From NCBI GenBank assembly GCA_963725185.1, contig CAVRXO010000006.1, positions 1,178,001 through 1,242,000 on the forward strand: a DNA stretch of 64,000 bases. Direction: 5' to 3'. Of the stretch, positions 8,730 through 17,201 are shown in pieces. The stretch's first letter is position 1. Every line of letters starts with the position of its first letter. The notes under the pieces were generated by a model. The model had not been told where the DNA came from. It searched no databases and saw only the letters and a program-made list of their open reading frames with translations. The position numbers were made by a program, and so were the translations under genes. Source of the stretch: VAZQ01 sp963725185 (lineage in GTDB: Bacteria; Pseudomonadota; Alphaproteobacteria; Rhizobiales; Xanthobacteraceae).

Positions 8730-9932
8730 CTATCGCAACGGGTCGGTTTGAGTGGACTGCACACCTCCTACATTGTCGATAGTTCTCGGATCGGGACCGC
8801 GTCCCTCCGCGAAAGCGCGCTCTTGCGCGCGCCGTCCGTGCAGCAGCCCTGGCAAGCCATAGTTTCCCTCGATGCAGCGCGGCTCGTAATAAATTCTGTT
8901 CTCCTGGTCGCTCTGCCTGGTGAACTCTTGCTTGACGGTCCAAGGCCTGGTCCACACGGTCGGATCCTCGATCGTGACCTCGTACTCCAGGGTCTTTGGC
9001 CCGGTGCGCGTCCAGCGCTCAACCAGATGCAGGTTCTCGCGCGACCCCTGGAAATCGGTTTTCGGACTGAAGTTGGTCACGTCGACCACCAGCGTGTCGC
9101 CCTCCCAATGGGCGCGCGAGTCGCCGAACCACTGGCGGATGCTGGCCGGCAAGTGGGGACTGCCGTTCATGACGATGTTCCGCTGCCATCCTTGGCCTTG
9201 ATTCAAGTCGTAGAACATCGAGATGCCGCCGGGCGTCTGCACGATTCGGCGATAGCTCCCGCCGAACAAGCTTCCGAAGTCGGGCAGGCCGCTGTGCAGG
9301 CAGCGGTCTGCCAAGGCGTCGTCCTCCGGACCATCGCTGCGATTGAGACGCTCGAAGTTACCGGCGTGATAGCGCGGAGGAGGTTCCGCGTATCGAGGCG
9401 AAGGCGTCGGATCGTACTTGCCTCCGCTGCATGCCGGCGCCTTGTTCTTGCACGCGTCCGTCGATTGCAACAGGGCGAGGCGAAATTCGCGATCGGCCGC
9501 AGCCGCCCGCTGAGCTTCCGCCGTCTGCGGCGGCAGCCGGCCGTTGGGCGGATCGACAATCAGCGATGTACGCGCGCCGACGTGTTTTACGGTCAAAAAC
9601 ACCGTGTTGTAGGCGCCGCCGACGTCAAGTGCGGTCCCGCGCTCCTGGCGCGGGTCGCTGCCGAAATGCGCTCTTCGCTGCTGGTCTATTTCCTCCCGCT
9701 GCGCCTTGGTGAAGAATTCCTGATTCGCATACTCGGCGGGGCGCTGCAGGGGTGTATCGAATTCGTCCGTCCAAATTCCTTGAAGATCTGGTTCGCCCCA
9801 AGGTGTTTTCAGCGCCGTGCCGGAAGCTGCCGGAGCCTGCGCCGAGGTCGAGGTGGGCACCGAAATGGCGGCGCTGACGGCAGCCACGGCAACAGCGGCA
9901 GCGACCATCGGGCCTGACAAGCAGTCGCGCAT
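8730..9932 (-). CDS. Secreted protein of unknown function
   Basis: 400 residues with an N-terminal signal peptide (MRDCLSGPMVAAAVAVAAVS then a SAQA cleavage-like site near residue 32). The mature part begins with TPWGEPDLQGIWTDEF and later has HWEGDTLVVDVTNFSPKT and VTIEDPTVWTRPWTVKQEF. These blocks occur in a large set of unnamed secreted proteins in soil alphaproteobacteria and acidobacteria. The final third shares the pattern of a beta-rich domain with the two proteins at 20.3 and 22.2 kb, suggesting one superfamily. No catalytic residues can be assigned. It stands alone between the DUF763 gene and a flavoprotein gene. Confidence 0.8.
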   Translation of the reverse strand: MRDCLSGPMVAAAVAVAAVSAAISVPTSTSAQAPAASGTALKTPWGEPDLQGIWTDEFDTPLQRPAEYANQEFFTKAQREEIDQQRRAHFGSDPRQERGTALDVGGAYNTVFLTVKHVGARTSLIVDPPNGRLPPQTAEAQRAAAADREFRLALLQSTDACKNKAPACSGGKYDPTPSPRYAEPPPRYHAGNFERLNRSDGPEDDALADRCLHSGLPDFGSLFGGSYRRIVQTPGGISMFYDLNQGQGWQRNIVMNGSPHLPASIRQWFGDSRAHWEGDTLVVDVTNFSPKTDFQGSRENLHLVERWTRTGPKTLEYEVTIEDPTVWTRPWTVKQEFTRQSDQENRIYYEPRCIEGNYGLPGLLHGRRAQERAFAEGRGPDPRTIDNVGGVQSTQTDPLR

Positions 9933-9989
9933 GATGATCTCCTCTTGCCTTGCAGTGTGTTACTCCGATTGCAGATTGCCAACTGGGCC

Positions 9990-10616
9990 TCAATAAAGCT
10001 TCTCCAAAGTGCGCTCAAGCTGGCCACGGTCATGCGCGGCGCCGCCCAGGCGGCCGGCCGTCTGGGCCGCGAGAATGGTGCCGGTCGTGGGCAGGCTCTT
10101 GCGCTCCACGTGCTGTGCCGGATCCCATAGCTTCGAGCGCACGATCGCCTTGGTGCATTGATAGAAGACGCGCTCGACCGTGACCACGATCACGCAGCAG
10201 GGCAACTTGCCGTTGACCGCAAAGCTGGCGATCAGGTCCGCGTCGATCGAGAGCGCGGCCCACCCCATGACCCGAATGGTCTCGCCGATGCCAGGGATCA
10301 GGAACAGCAGCGCAACGCGCGGATCGTTCACGATGTTGCGCAGGCTGTCGATCCGGTTGTTGCCGCGGCGGTCGGGCACCATGAGGGTCTGCCGATCGAC
10401 CACCCGCACGAAGCCCGGCGCATCGCCGCGCGGCGAGCAATCGAGCCCTTCGGGACCGCCGGTGGCCAGCGCAAAGAACGGCGCCGCCTCGATGAAGGCG
10501 CGGTAATGGTCGCTGATGTGATCGATCTCCTTGGCGATCGCGACATCCGTCGGCGATTCATAGAGCGCCGTGAGCTGATCCATCGTGGTGACGAATGTGC
10601 CGTCGGCAGCAGCCAT
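9990..10616 (-). CDS. Pyridoxamine-5'-phosphate-oxidase-like FMN flavoprotein
   Basis: Small split-barrel flavoprotein of the PPOX superfamily, best matching the MSMEG_1061-type FMN-dependent group; the substrate is unknown. 208 residues from MAAADGTFVTTMDQL. The barrel shows FFALATGGPEGLDCSPRGD near residue 47, then DRRGNNRIDSLRNIV and PRVALLFLIPGIGETIRVMG, which are the FMN-binding segments of that group. The Cys within LDCSPRGD is conserved there. ATG 10616 is preceded on the minus strand by a GGAGG-type site. It lies 19 bp downstream of mtaB on the same strand, so it may be co-transcribed with it. Confidence 0.88.
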   Translation of the reverse strand: MAAADGTFVTTMDQLTALYESPTDVAIAKEIDHISDHYRAFIEAAPFFALATGGPEGLDCSPRGDAPGFVRVVDRQTLMVPDRRGNNRIDSLRNIVNDPRVALLFLIPGIGETIRVMGWAALSIDADLIASFAVNGKLPCCVIVVTVERVFYQCTKAIVRSKLWDPAQHVERKSLPTTGTILAAQTAGRLGGAAHDRGQLERTLEKLY

Positions 10617-10635
10617 TGCGTTCCTCCTTCTACAA

Positions 10636-11919
10636 TCAACCAGCCGCCAGCAGCTGGCGGCCGTCGTGGCCCGCGATCGCGAGGTCGAGGATCGTGCCGG
10701 GCTCGGTCGCGCCGGCGAGCCGCACCCGGGTGAATTGCTCGGTGCGGCCGCTGTCGCGCGCTTCGGCGAGCACGCTGCGGCGGGCGCCGATCTCGCCGTC
10801 GAGATGGCGGCGCAGCGCCGCCTCGCCCTTCTGCCGCAGCGCCCGCGCGCGCGCCTTGACGACGGCGGGCGCGACCTGCGGCATGCGCGCGGCCGGCGTG
10901 CCGGGCCGGGCCGAGAACGGGAACACGTGCAGATACGTGAGCCCGCATTGGTCGATGAGATCGAGCGAGCGCTCGAACATGGCCTCGCTCTCGGTCGGAA
11001 ACCCCGCGATGATATCGCCGCCGAACGCCACCTCGGGCCGCAGGCGCCGCACCTGGGCGCAAAAGGCGATCGCGTCCGCGCGCAGGTGACGCCGCTTCAT
11101 GCGCTTGAGAATGAGGTCATCGCCGGCCTGCAGCGAGAGATGCAGATGCGGCATCATGCGGGCCTCGCCGGCCAGCGCGTCGAGCAGATCGTGGTCGGCC
11201 TCGATCGAATCGATCGATGACAGCCGCAACCGTTTGAGCTCGGGCACATGCTTGAGAATCTGCTTCACCAGCGTCCCGAGCCTGGGCGTTCCCGGCAGGC
11301 GCGCGCCGTAGCTGGTGAGATCGACCCCGGTCAGCACCACCTCGCGATAGCCGCGCTCGGCGAGCCGGCGCACCTGATCGACCGCCGCGCCCATGGGTAC
11401 CGAACGCGAATTGCCGCGGCCGAACGGAATGATGCAGAACGTGCAGCGGTGGTCGCAACCGTTCTGCACCTGCACGAAGGCGCGGGCGCGGCCATCGAAG
11501 CCGTCGATGAGATGCAGCGCGGTCTCGGTGACCGCCATGATGTCGTTGACGACCGCCTTTTCGTCGCGGTCCGGGACGCCCTGGCGCGCGAGCAGCGCCT
11601 GCGTGTCGCGCCAGGCCTCCGCGCTGAGCTTCTCCCGATTGCCCAGCACGCGGGCGACCTCGGGCATGTCGCGAAAGCTTTCCGGCTCGATTTGGGCGGC
11701 GCAACCGGTGACCACGATGCGCGCGCTTGGCCGCTCGCGGGCGAGCTTGCGGATGGCCTGACGGGCCTGCCGGGTCGCCTCGGCGGTCACCGCGCAGGTA
11801 TTGACCACGATGGTGTCCACAGCCGCGTCCGCCAGGCCGGCGGCTTGCGCATGTGCCCGGATGACCTCGAACTCATAGGCGTTGAGGCGGCAGCCGAAGG
11901 TGACGAGGTCGACGCTCAT
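10636..11919 (-). CDS. mtaB: tRNA t6A37 methylthiotransferase MtaB
   Basis: Radical SAM enzyme that adds a methylthio group to N6-threonylcarbamoyladenosine 37 of tRNAs reading ANN codons. 427 residues from MSVDLVTFGCRLNAYE. An N-terminal UPF0004 domain carries the first cluster ligands (C10 and NTCAVT), followed by the radical SAM motif CDHRCTFC and a C-terminal TRAM-like part ending in EPGTILDLAIAGHDGRQLLAAG. The frame is open upstream into dapF, but ATG 11919 matches family starts. Downstream of dapF by 25 bp, the standard dapF-mtaB pair of Rhizobiales. Confidence 0.94.
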   Translation of the reverse strand: MSVDLVTFGCRLNAYEFEVIRAHAQAAGLADAAVDTIVVNTCAVTAEATRQARQAIRKLARERPSARIVVTGCAAQIEPESFRDMPEVARVLGNREKLSAEAWRDTQALLARQGVPDRDEKAVVNDIMAVTETALHLIDGFDGRARAFVQVQNGCDHRCTFCIIPFGRGNSRSVPMGAAVDQVRRLAERGYREVVLTGVDLTSYGARLPGTPRLGTLVKQILKHVPELKRLRLSSIDSIEADHDLLDALAGEARMMPHLHLSLQAGDDLILKRMKRRHLRADAIAFCAQVRRLRPEVAFGGDIIAGFPTESEAMFERSLDLIDQCGLTYLHVFPFSARPGTPAARMPQVAPAVVKARARALRQKGEAALRRHLDGEIGARRSVLAEARDSGRTEQFTRVRLAGATEPGTILDLAIAGHDGRQLLAAG

Positions 11920-11944
11920 ATGGGCGCATTCATGGCGGCACGGT

Positions 11945-12838
11945 TCAGGTTGCGCGGGCGGCAGCGAACAGGGCCGGAGGAAAGGTGCCGGCATATTCGT
12001 ATTCGACCGGACCGGTCATCAGCACGTGATCGTCGCGCTCCCGCCAATCGATCCGAAGGTCGCCGCCCGGAAGCGTTACCGTCACCTGGCGTTCGGTACG
12101 CCGGAGCCGCGCCGCCGCGACCGCCGCCGCACAGGCGGCCGATCCGCAGGCCTTGGTCAGGCCGGCGCCGCGCTCCCAGGTGCGCAGCACGACATGGTCG
12201 CGCGATTTCACGACGGCGAGCGAGATATTGGCGCGCTCGGGAAAGATCGGATGGTGCTCGAGCAGCGAGCCGATCTTGCCGAGGTCATAGGCTTCGACAT
12301 CCTCGACCCAGAACACGGCGTGCGGGTTGCCCATATTGACGACCGACGGCGAGTGCAGGATCGGCTTGTCGATCGGACCGATCTGCAGCTCGATCGCACG
12401 GGTATCGCGGAATTCCTCGGCCAGCGGGATCTCGTTCCAGGCGAAGCGCGGCAGCCCCATATCGACCGTGGACACCAGCGGCTCTTCGCCCTTCCAGCAA
12501 TTCAAGAGGCCGGCCCTGGTCTCGAATGTCAGCGCTCGCTTGCCGGTCTCCTGGAACACGAGCTCGGTGACGCAGCGCATGCCGTTGCCGCAAGCCCCCG
12601 CCTCCGAGCCGTCATTGTTGTAGATGCGCACGAACGCATCGGTGCCGGGCGTGCGCGGTGCCTGCAATATCATCAACTGGTCATAGGCGGCGCCTCCCGG
12701 CTGGGCAGCGGCGCGCGCATCCGCCGCTGTCACGGCGCCGGCCGCTTGCGCAATGGGGAGCGCCCGCAGGTCGACCACCACGATCTCGTTGCCGAGGCCG
12801 TTCATCTTGACAAAAGCATGGTTGGCCAGCGCGTTCAT
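11945..12838 (-). CDS. dapF: Diaminopimelate epimerase
   Basis: Converts LL- to meso-diaminopimelate for lysine and peptidoglycan synthesis. 297 residues from MNALANHAFVKMNGLGNE. The two catalytic cysteines are visible in ACGNGMRCV (near residue 86) and KACGSAACAA (near 235), along with NNDGSEAGACGN and NMGNPHAV. The open frame extends to 12910, but ATG 12838 is the conserved start. It is the first gene of a dapF-mtaB-PPOX run on the minus strand. Confidence 0.96.
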   Translation of the reverse strand: MNALANHAFVKMNGLGNEIVVVDLRALPIAQAAGAVTAADARAAAQPGGAAYDQLMILQAPRTPGTDAFVRIYNNDGSEAGACGNGMRCVTELVFQETGKRALTFETRAGLLNCWKGEEPLVSTVDMGLPRFAWNEIPLAEEFRDTRAIELQIGPIDKPILHSPSVVNMGNPHAVFWVEDVEAYDLGKIGSLLEHHPIFPERANISLAVVKSRDHVVLRTWERGAGLTKACGSAACAAAVAAARLRRTERQVTVTLPGGDLRIDWRERDDHVLMTGPVEYEYAGTFPPALFAAARAT

Positions 12839-12867
12839 TCTGTTGATTAGCCACAATCTCCGACTGT

Positions 12868-12963
12868 CATGCTCCGCGAAGGCGGTCCACCCAGTAATCG
12901 CGAATGCCATTCTTTGCCGAAGCGTCGGTGATTACCGGGTCGTCCGCCTTCGCGGACGATGGC
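12868..12963. repeat. Family D inverted repeat with GTCCGC/GCGGAC hairpin
   Basis: Two imperfect arms of about 45-50 bp face each other: the left contains TGCTCCGCGAAGGCGG and the right CCGCCTTCGCGGACGATGG, with ACCCAGTAATC / GATTACCGGGT inside. The right arm alone forms a GTCCGCCTTCGCGGAC hairpin. A second related copy lies at 54236-54293. It fills most of the gap between dapF and the GyrI-like gene; the rest shows no gene. Confidence 0.6.
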
Positions 12964-13159
12964 GGCGGGGAGTCATCATATGGGCAAAGCTGCGGTATTG
13001 ACCAGAGCCGCCATGCGGTAGCGACACGCAGCGCCACGCATGATGCATGCATTTCGGGCAAGGGGCGCTCTGCTGCACGTGCTATAAAACGATTCACTTT
13101 GGAGGCGCCAGCGTTTCACGGAAGCTTCATTCAAGGAACTGCATTTCGAGGAGAATTCG

Positions 13160-13729
13160 ATGTCAGTTTGCCGTCTTGCGCCATTCCTGGCGATGGCTGC
13201 GGTGATGATCGGCTTCGGCTCGCCGCAGCCCGGGCTGGCGCAAACCAAAGTGCCGACCCAGGCGATCGATGCGTTCGGCCAGGAGGTGACGCTGGCGCCC
13301 AAGACCATCGTGTATGTGGCGGGATCTGGAACCTGGGACAAGGCCTATGACGCCTTGGTGGACGCCTTCAAGAAGGTCGACGCTTACCTCGACGGCGCCG
13401 GACTCCGGCCATCGGGCCCGGCCATGACGATCTTCACCTCAACCGATGACACCGGCTTCGACTTCAAGGCCGCCGTCCCGCTGGTTGAGCCGCCCAAGAC
13501 CCCGCCCCAGGAGATCGCGGTCGGTCAGTCGCCCGACGGCAAGGTGCTCAAGTTCGTGCACCGCGGCTCCTACGACGACATGAACCAGACCTACGAGGCG
13601 ATCACCAATTACCTCGATGAGAAGGGCCTCGACGCCAAGGATCTGCTGATCGAGGAATACGTGACCGACCTGGTCACCAGCCCGCAGGACATGCTCGTGG
13701 TCAACGTGCTGGTGCCGCTGAAGCAGTGA
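13160..13729 (+). CDS. Secreted GyrI-like domain protein
   Basis: 189 residues: signal peptide (hydrophobic core AMAAVMIGFG, cleavage-like site after GLAQ near residue 28), then a SOUL/GyrI-type effector-binding fold. Supporting stretches are GPAMTIFTSTDDTGFDFKAA, VLKFVHRGSYDDMNQTYEA and LIEEYVTD, which follow the GyrI-like pattern (G-P-x-Y/F ... G-S-Y-x-x-h ... E-x-Y). Related exported proteins are common in Bradyrhizobium; their role is unknown and a small-molecule-binding function is inferred only from the fold. It is convergent with the TctC gene. Confidence 0.8.
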   Translation: MSVCRLAPFLAMAAVMIGFGSPQPGLAQTKVPTQAIDAFGQEVTLAPKTIVYVAGSGTWDKAYDALVDAFKKVDAYLDGAGLRPSGPAMTIFTSTDDTGFDFKAAVPLVEPPKTPPQEIAVGQSPDGKVLKFVHRGSYDDMNQTYEAITNYLDEKGLDAKDLLIEEYVTDLVTSPQDMLVVNVLVPLKQ

Positions 13730-13737
13730 TCGGTGAT

Positions 13738-13800
13738 CAGAAGTCAGTAATCACGAGGCCCTGGCAAAAATCGGATGCCCTACTGATTACTGATTACTGT
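13738..13800. terminator. Possible bidirectional terminator between convergent genes
   Basis: Inverted copies of AGTCAGTAATCA (13743-13754) and TGATTACTGATTACT (near 13784-13798) flank about 30 bp between the stop codons of the GyrI-like gene and the TctC-like gene. The arrangement could form a stem that stops both transcripts. There is no strong T-run, so this is tentative. Confidence 0.4.
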
Positions 13801-14789
13801 CATTCTGTACCCTCGAGGCCGGCGCGGCGCACCACGGCGCCCCAGCGCACGATCTCCGACTTGACGAAATCGCGCAGACCTTCGATCGAAGGATTGTCCA
13901 TGGGCAGCATCCCGCCGCTGATGATCTGATTCCTGATCTCCGGCAGCGCCACCACGGCCATGATCTCGCTGTGCAGCTTGTCGACGATCGGCCGCGGCGT
14001 CTTGGCCGGCGCCACGATCATCTGCCACGACGCCGCATCGAAGCCGGGCACGCCGGCCTCGGCGATCGGCGGGATATCGGGAAATTGCGCCAGGCGGGTC
14101 TTGGTGGAAATGCCGAGCGGGCGCACTTTCCCGGCCCGCAACATCCCGATCGCGGGGCCGAAATCGATGAAGGTCAGCGGAATATGCCCGGCCACGACGT
14201 CGTTGAGAAGCGGCAGGCTGCCCCGGTAGGGAACGTGGCTCATCTCGATGCCGGTCATGCTCTTGAACAGCTCGCCATAGAGATGGTGCGGCGTGCCCGG
14301 CCCGGCGGAGCCGAACGAGAGCTGTCCGGGCTTCTCCTTCGCGAGCGCGATCAGCTCAGCGACCGTGTGCACGGGCAGCGACGGATTGACGATCAGGACG
14401 AAGGGGGTCTGGGCGATGAGCGCCAACGGAACGAAGTCGGTGACCGGGTCATAGGGCAAATTCTTGTAGATCGTGATCGCAACCGCCATGGTGGGGCTTG
14501 GTGCCATCAGGAGGGTGTAGCCGTCCGGATTGGCGCGGGCCACAAAACCCGCCCCCGTGGTGCTGCCGGCGCCCGGCCTGTTCTCGATGATGAAGGGCCG
14601 GCCGAGCCGCTGCTCCAGCTGTAGCGCCACCAGGCGGCCAAGGATGTCGGTCCCGCCGCCGGCCGCAAACGGCACCACGATCGTGACCGACCGGGTCGGA
14701 TAGTCCTGCGCCCAAGCCCGTAACCAGCCGGGCGTCAGGGCCAGAACACCGGCGAGGAGAAGCCCCCGCCTTCGATCCGAGAACGTCAT
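13800..14789 (-). CDS. Tripartite tricarboxylate transporter substrate-binding protein (TctC/Bug family)
   Basis: Periplasmic solute-binding protein. 329 residues with a signal peptide (RRRGLLLAGVLALTPGWLRAWA), then YPTRSVTIVVPFAAGGGTDILGR, the Bug-family N-terminal block, plus RPGAGSTTGAGFVARANPDGYTLL and YGELFKSMTGIEMSHVPYRG. Such proteins bind carboxylic acids; the ligand cannot be predicted. No tctA or tctB membrane genes are adjacent, so it is an orphan, which is normal for this expanded family in soil bacteria. The ATG at 14789 has an AGGGAG site upstream; the frame is open to 15098 but only this start gives a signal peptide. Confidence 0.93.
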   Translation of the reverse strand: MTFSDRRRGLLLAGVLALTPGWLRAWAQDYPTRSVTIVVPFAAGGGTDILGRLVALQLEQRLGRPFIIENRPGAGSTTGAGFVARANPDGYTLLMAPSPTMAVAITIYKNLPYDPVTDFVPLALIAQTPFVLIVNPSLPVHTVAELIALAKEKPGQLSFGSAGPGTPHHLYGELFKSMTGIEMSHVPYRGSLPLLNDVVAGHIPLTFIDFGPAIGMLRAGKVRPLGISTKTRLAQFPDIPPIAEAGVPGFDAASWQMIVAPAKTPRPIVDKLHSEIMAVVALPEIRNQIISGGMLPMDNPSIEGLRDFVKSEIVRWGAVVRRAGLEGTE

Positions 14790-14958
14790 ATCGGCTCCCT
14801 TGCTGGCCGCCACCCCCCGAGCCAACTCATTGTGTCGCATTTTCGAGCAGAAAACCCAGCCGCTCGTTTCAGTGTCCTGTTTCCCAATGTCTGGTTCAAT
14901 GCGTCCGGTTCCCAAGTCTCGGGCCGGTCCCGAGAATGCTCCGTTGGCCTTGGCTTTC

Positions 14959-14987
14959 TTGACAGTCCGGGCCTCGGCAGCCATAAG
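14959..14987 (+). promoter_or_regulatory. Probable sigma-70 promoter of rplU-rpmA
   Basis: TTGACA at 14959-14964 is followed after exactly 17 bp by CATAAG at 14982-14987, ahead of rplU. Spacing and -35 match the housekeeping consensus used in alphaproteobacteria. The remainder of the 314 bp gap (14790-15103) holds no recognisable gene. Confidence 0.5.
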
Positions 14988-15103
14988 CATCGCGGCGGCA
15001 ACCCTTGGGAGCAATCCTGGGGACGCTTTCAATCCATCAACCGACTGAAAGAAGCCGGTCCGGAGCATTCCGAACACCGGGATCGAACACGAGGACAAGA
15101 ACG

Positions 15104-15511
15104 ATGTTCGCGGTCATCAAGACGGGCGGCAAGCAGTACCGGGTCGCCGCCCAGGACATGCTCAAGGTCGACCGGCTCAAGGGCGAGCCCGGGGAGATCG
15201 TGCAATTTGGCGAGGTTTTGCTGGTCGGCGGCGACAGCGTGACGCTCGGCAGCCCCACCATCGCGGGCGCCTCGGTGGCGGCCGAGGTGCTGGAGCAGGG
15301 TCGCGGCCCCAAGGTCATCGCCTTCAAGAAGCGCCGGCGGAAGAATTCGCGCCGCAAGCGCGGCTTCCGGGCGGAATTCACCTTGGTCCGGATCACCGAA
15401 ATCCTGACCGACGGCCAGGCGCCGACCATGACGGCAAGCGTGCGGAGAGCCAACCGCAGGCCCGCTCCCGTGGAGGGCACCGCAGAGGGGGCCGAGCAGG
15501 CCGCCCCGTAG
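15104..15511 (+). CDS. rplU: 50S ribosomal protein bL21
   Basis: Ribosomal large-subunit protein. 135 residues starting MFAVIKTGGKQYRVAAQD, the L21 signature, with FKKRRRKNSRRKRGFRAEFT matching the conserved basic C-terminal block at about residues 74-93. The tail after residue 102 (ending in AEGAEQAAP) is a poorly conserved extension common in alphaproteobacterial L21. ATG 15104 follows GAGGACAAGAACG. It is paired with rpmA 117 bp downstream. Confidence 0.96.
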   Translation: MFAVIKTGGKQYRVAAQDMLKVDRLKGEPGEIVQFGEVLLVGGDSVTLGSPTIAGASVAAEVLEQGRGPKVIAFKKRRRKNSRRKRGFRAEFTLVRITEILTDGQAPTMTASVRRANRRPAPVEGTAEGAEQAAP

Positions 15512-15628
15512 GCGGCGAAAAGCCAAAGCGCCGCCCCGAGAGGCCTGAAGATCCAAATCGGGCGGCAAGAAAGTGATGATTTCGTCACAAATCCGGGTTA
15601 GAAACCCAGCGTATTCAGGATAACGACC

Positions 15629-15901
15629 ATGGCCCACAAGAAAGCAGGCGGCTCCTCACGCAACGGCCGCGATTCGAACAGCCAGCGCCTCGGCGTCAAG
15701 GTGTTCGGCGGCGAAAGCGTGCTTGCCGGCAACATTCTGGCGCGCCAACGCGGCACCCAGTGGCATCCGGGCCGCAACGTCGGCTTGGGTCGCGACCACA
15801 CCCTGTTCGCCCTGGTGAAGGGTCACGTCGAGTTCCGCACCAAAGCCAAAGGCCGCATCTTCGTGTCGGTAGTGCCGATGACGGAGGCCGCAGCCGAATA
15901 A
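15629..15901 (+). CDS. rpmA: 50S ribosomal protein bL27
   Basis: Ribosomal protein near the peptidyl transferase centre. 90 residues starting MAHKKAGGSSRNGRDSNSQR, the invariant L27 N-terminus, then LGVKVFGGESV and GRDHTLFALVKGHVEF. The usual length is about 85-90 residues. It is followed by a strong hairpin terminator at 15968-15997. Confidence 0.97.
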   Translation: MAHKKAGGSSRNGRDSNSQRLGVKVFGGESVLAGNILARQRGTQWHPGRNVGLGRDHTLFALVKGHVEFRTKAKGRIFVSVVPMTEAAAE

Positions 15902-15967
15902 ACGGCCGACCATAGTGTGGTCTGCCGGCATCCCAGTCGAACCGGCGGACCCACACGGGTTCCATGC

Positions 15968-15997
15968 AAGGGGAGACCGGATGCCGGCTCCCCTTTT
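15968..15997 (+). terminator. Rho-independent terminator after rpmA
   Basis: AAGGGGAG (15968-15975) pairs perfectly with CTCCCCTT (15988-15995), with an inner CCGG/CCGG pairing and a TTTT run. It is 66 bp past the rpmA stop. Confidence 0.8.
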
Positions 15998-16027
15998 CGC
16001 TTTTGCGCCAGCCCTGGAGCCCGCGTG

Positions 16028-16708
16028 ATGACATCGCTGGAGACCGGTTCCCGAGAATCCGCCCGTGCCGCAAGCCTCCCGGTCCTTGCGACCAAGCGGC
16101 TGCGGTTGCGGGCCCCGCGCGGCGAGGATGCCGCGGCGATCGCCAACCTCATCAATGACCGCCGCATCGGTGAGAATACCGCGCGCATTCCGCATCCTTA
16201 TTCACTCGCCGATGCCCATGCCTTCCTGGCGCAGGTCAACCAGGAGCCGGGCGAGCCGTCGTTCATGATCGCGCTCGCCGACGGAACCCTCATCGGCGGC
16301 TGCGGCCTCCACGTCCTGAGCGGAGGAGATCTTGAGCTCGGCTATTGGCTCGGCGTGCCCTATTGGGGCCGCGGCTACGTGACTGAGGCGGCCCGCGCCG
16401 TTCTCGACCATGCGTTCGGGACGCTCGGCTGCGAGCGGCTCACCAGTCGCGCCCGGGTGAGCAATCCGGCCTCTCGCCGCGTGCTGGAGAAATGCGGCTT
16501 CCAATGGACCGGCGTGTCCTTGATCCGCATCCGGGCGCTGCGATCATCCGCGCCAGTCGATTGCTTCCGGCTCGACCGCAGGCTGTGGGCCTCGCTGAAA
16601 AGCTGGGGGAACGCACATCGGGTCGCGTGCGCTTTAGGCGAGTGCGAACCAGGCGCGTGCGAGCCAAGCAGGTGCGGGCCAAGCTCGTCGTGCGAGCCAA
16701 GGCCATGA
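16028..16708 (+). CDS. GNAT family N-acetyltransferase (RimJ/RimL-like)
   Basis: Acetyl-CoA-dependent acetyltransferase, of the type usually found after rpmA in Rhizobiales. 226 residues from MTSLETGSRES. The GNAT core shows LATKRLRLRAP, then LGYWLGVPYWGRGYVTEA (motif A with the acetyl-CoA pyrophosphate loop GRGY) and NPASRRVLEKCGF. The substrate is unknown; protein N-termini and antibiotics are both known for the family. After the fold ends near residue 190 there is an unusual Cys- and Glu-Pro-rich tail with five cysteines, encoded by short tandem repeats (16640-16705). The stop overlaps the HIT gene start. Confidence 0.9.
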   Translation: MTSLETGSRESARAASLPVLATKRLRLRAPRGEDAAAIANLINDRRIGENTARIPHPYSLADAHAFLAQVNQEPGEPSFMIALADGTLIGGCGLHVLSGGDLELGYWLGVPYWGRGYVTEAARAVLDHAFGTLGCERLTSRARVSNPASRRVLEKCGFQWTGVSLIRIRALRSSAPVDCFRLDRRLWASLKSWGNAHRVACALGECEPGACEPSRCGPSSSCEPRP

Positions 16709-17169
16709 CGACCGAATGCCTGTTCTGCCGGATCGGCCAGCGCCAGATCGCGGCCCACATCGTTTATGAGGACGAGCGCCTGCTGGCGTTTCTCGACCGC
16801 GGCCCGATCCGGCCCGGCCACACCCAGATCGTGCCGCGTGAGCATTTCCCCTATTTCGACGATGCTCCGCCCGATCTCCTCGCTTCGATCGTGACGGTCG
16901 GGCAGAAGCTCGCGCGCGCAATGAAACAGACCCTTCACGTTCCGCGCGTGGCATTTGTCTTCACCGGCGGCGATATCGCCCATGTGCACGCCCATGCGGT
17001 CCCGATCCACGAGGAGACCGACATCACATCGCGCCGCTACATCGTCGAAGAAACGGTGACCTTCCGCTGCCTGCCCTGCGCCAGCGACCGGGAATTGGCC
17101 CGCACGGCTGCCGACCTGCGCCGGGCTTTGGCCGGACGGCAGAGAGCACGGCTTTCGCAGATGGGGTAG
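16705..17169 (+). CDS. HIT family protein
   Basis: Histidine-triad nucleotide hydrolase or transferase. 154 residues from MTTECLFCRIG, with the C-x-x-C of CLFC as in HIT proteins that bind zinc, PIRPGHTQIVPREHF near residue 32, and the catalytic triad HVHAHAVP near residue 94. HIT proteins hydrolyse adenosine phosphoramidates or dinucleoside polyphosphates; which one cannot be told. ATG 16705 overlaps the GNAT stop (ATGA), implying coupled translation. Upstream frame extension into the GNAT gene is rejected. Confidence 0.93.
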   Translation: MTTECLFCRIGQRQIAAHIVYEDERLLAFLDRGPIRPGHTQIVPREHFPYFDDAPPDLLASIVTVGQKLARAMKQTLHVPRVAFVFTGGDIAHVHAHAVPIHEETDITSRRYIVEETVTFRCLPCASDRELARTAADLRRALAGRQRARLSQMG

Positions 17170-17201
17170 GATTGAGCAAAATCATTGATGGGAGTTGCGC
17201 C

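Noticed and set aside
14790..15103. Riboswitch upstream of rplU
   Set aside because: No recognisable conserved aptamer elements; only a sigma-70-like promoter could be supported. An autoregulatory L21 leader remains possible but unseen.
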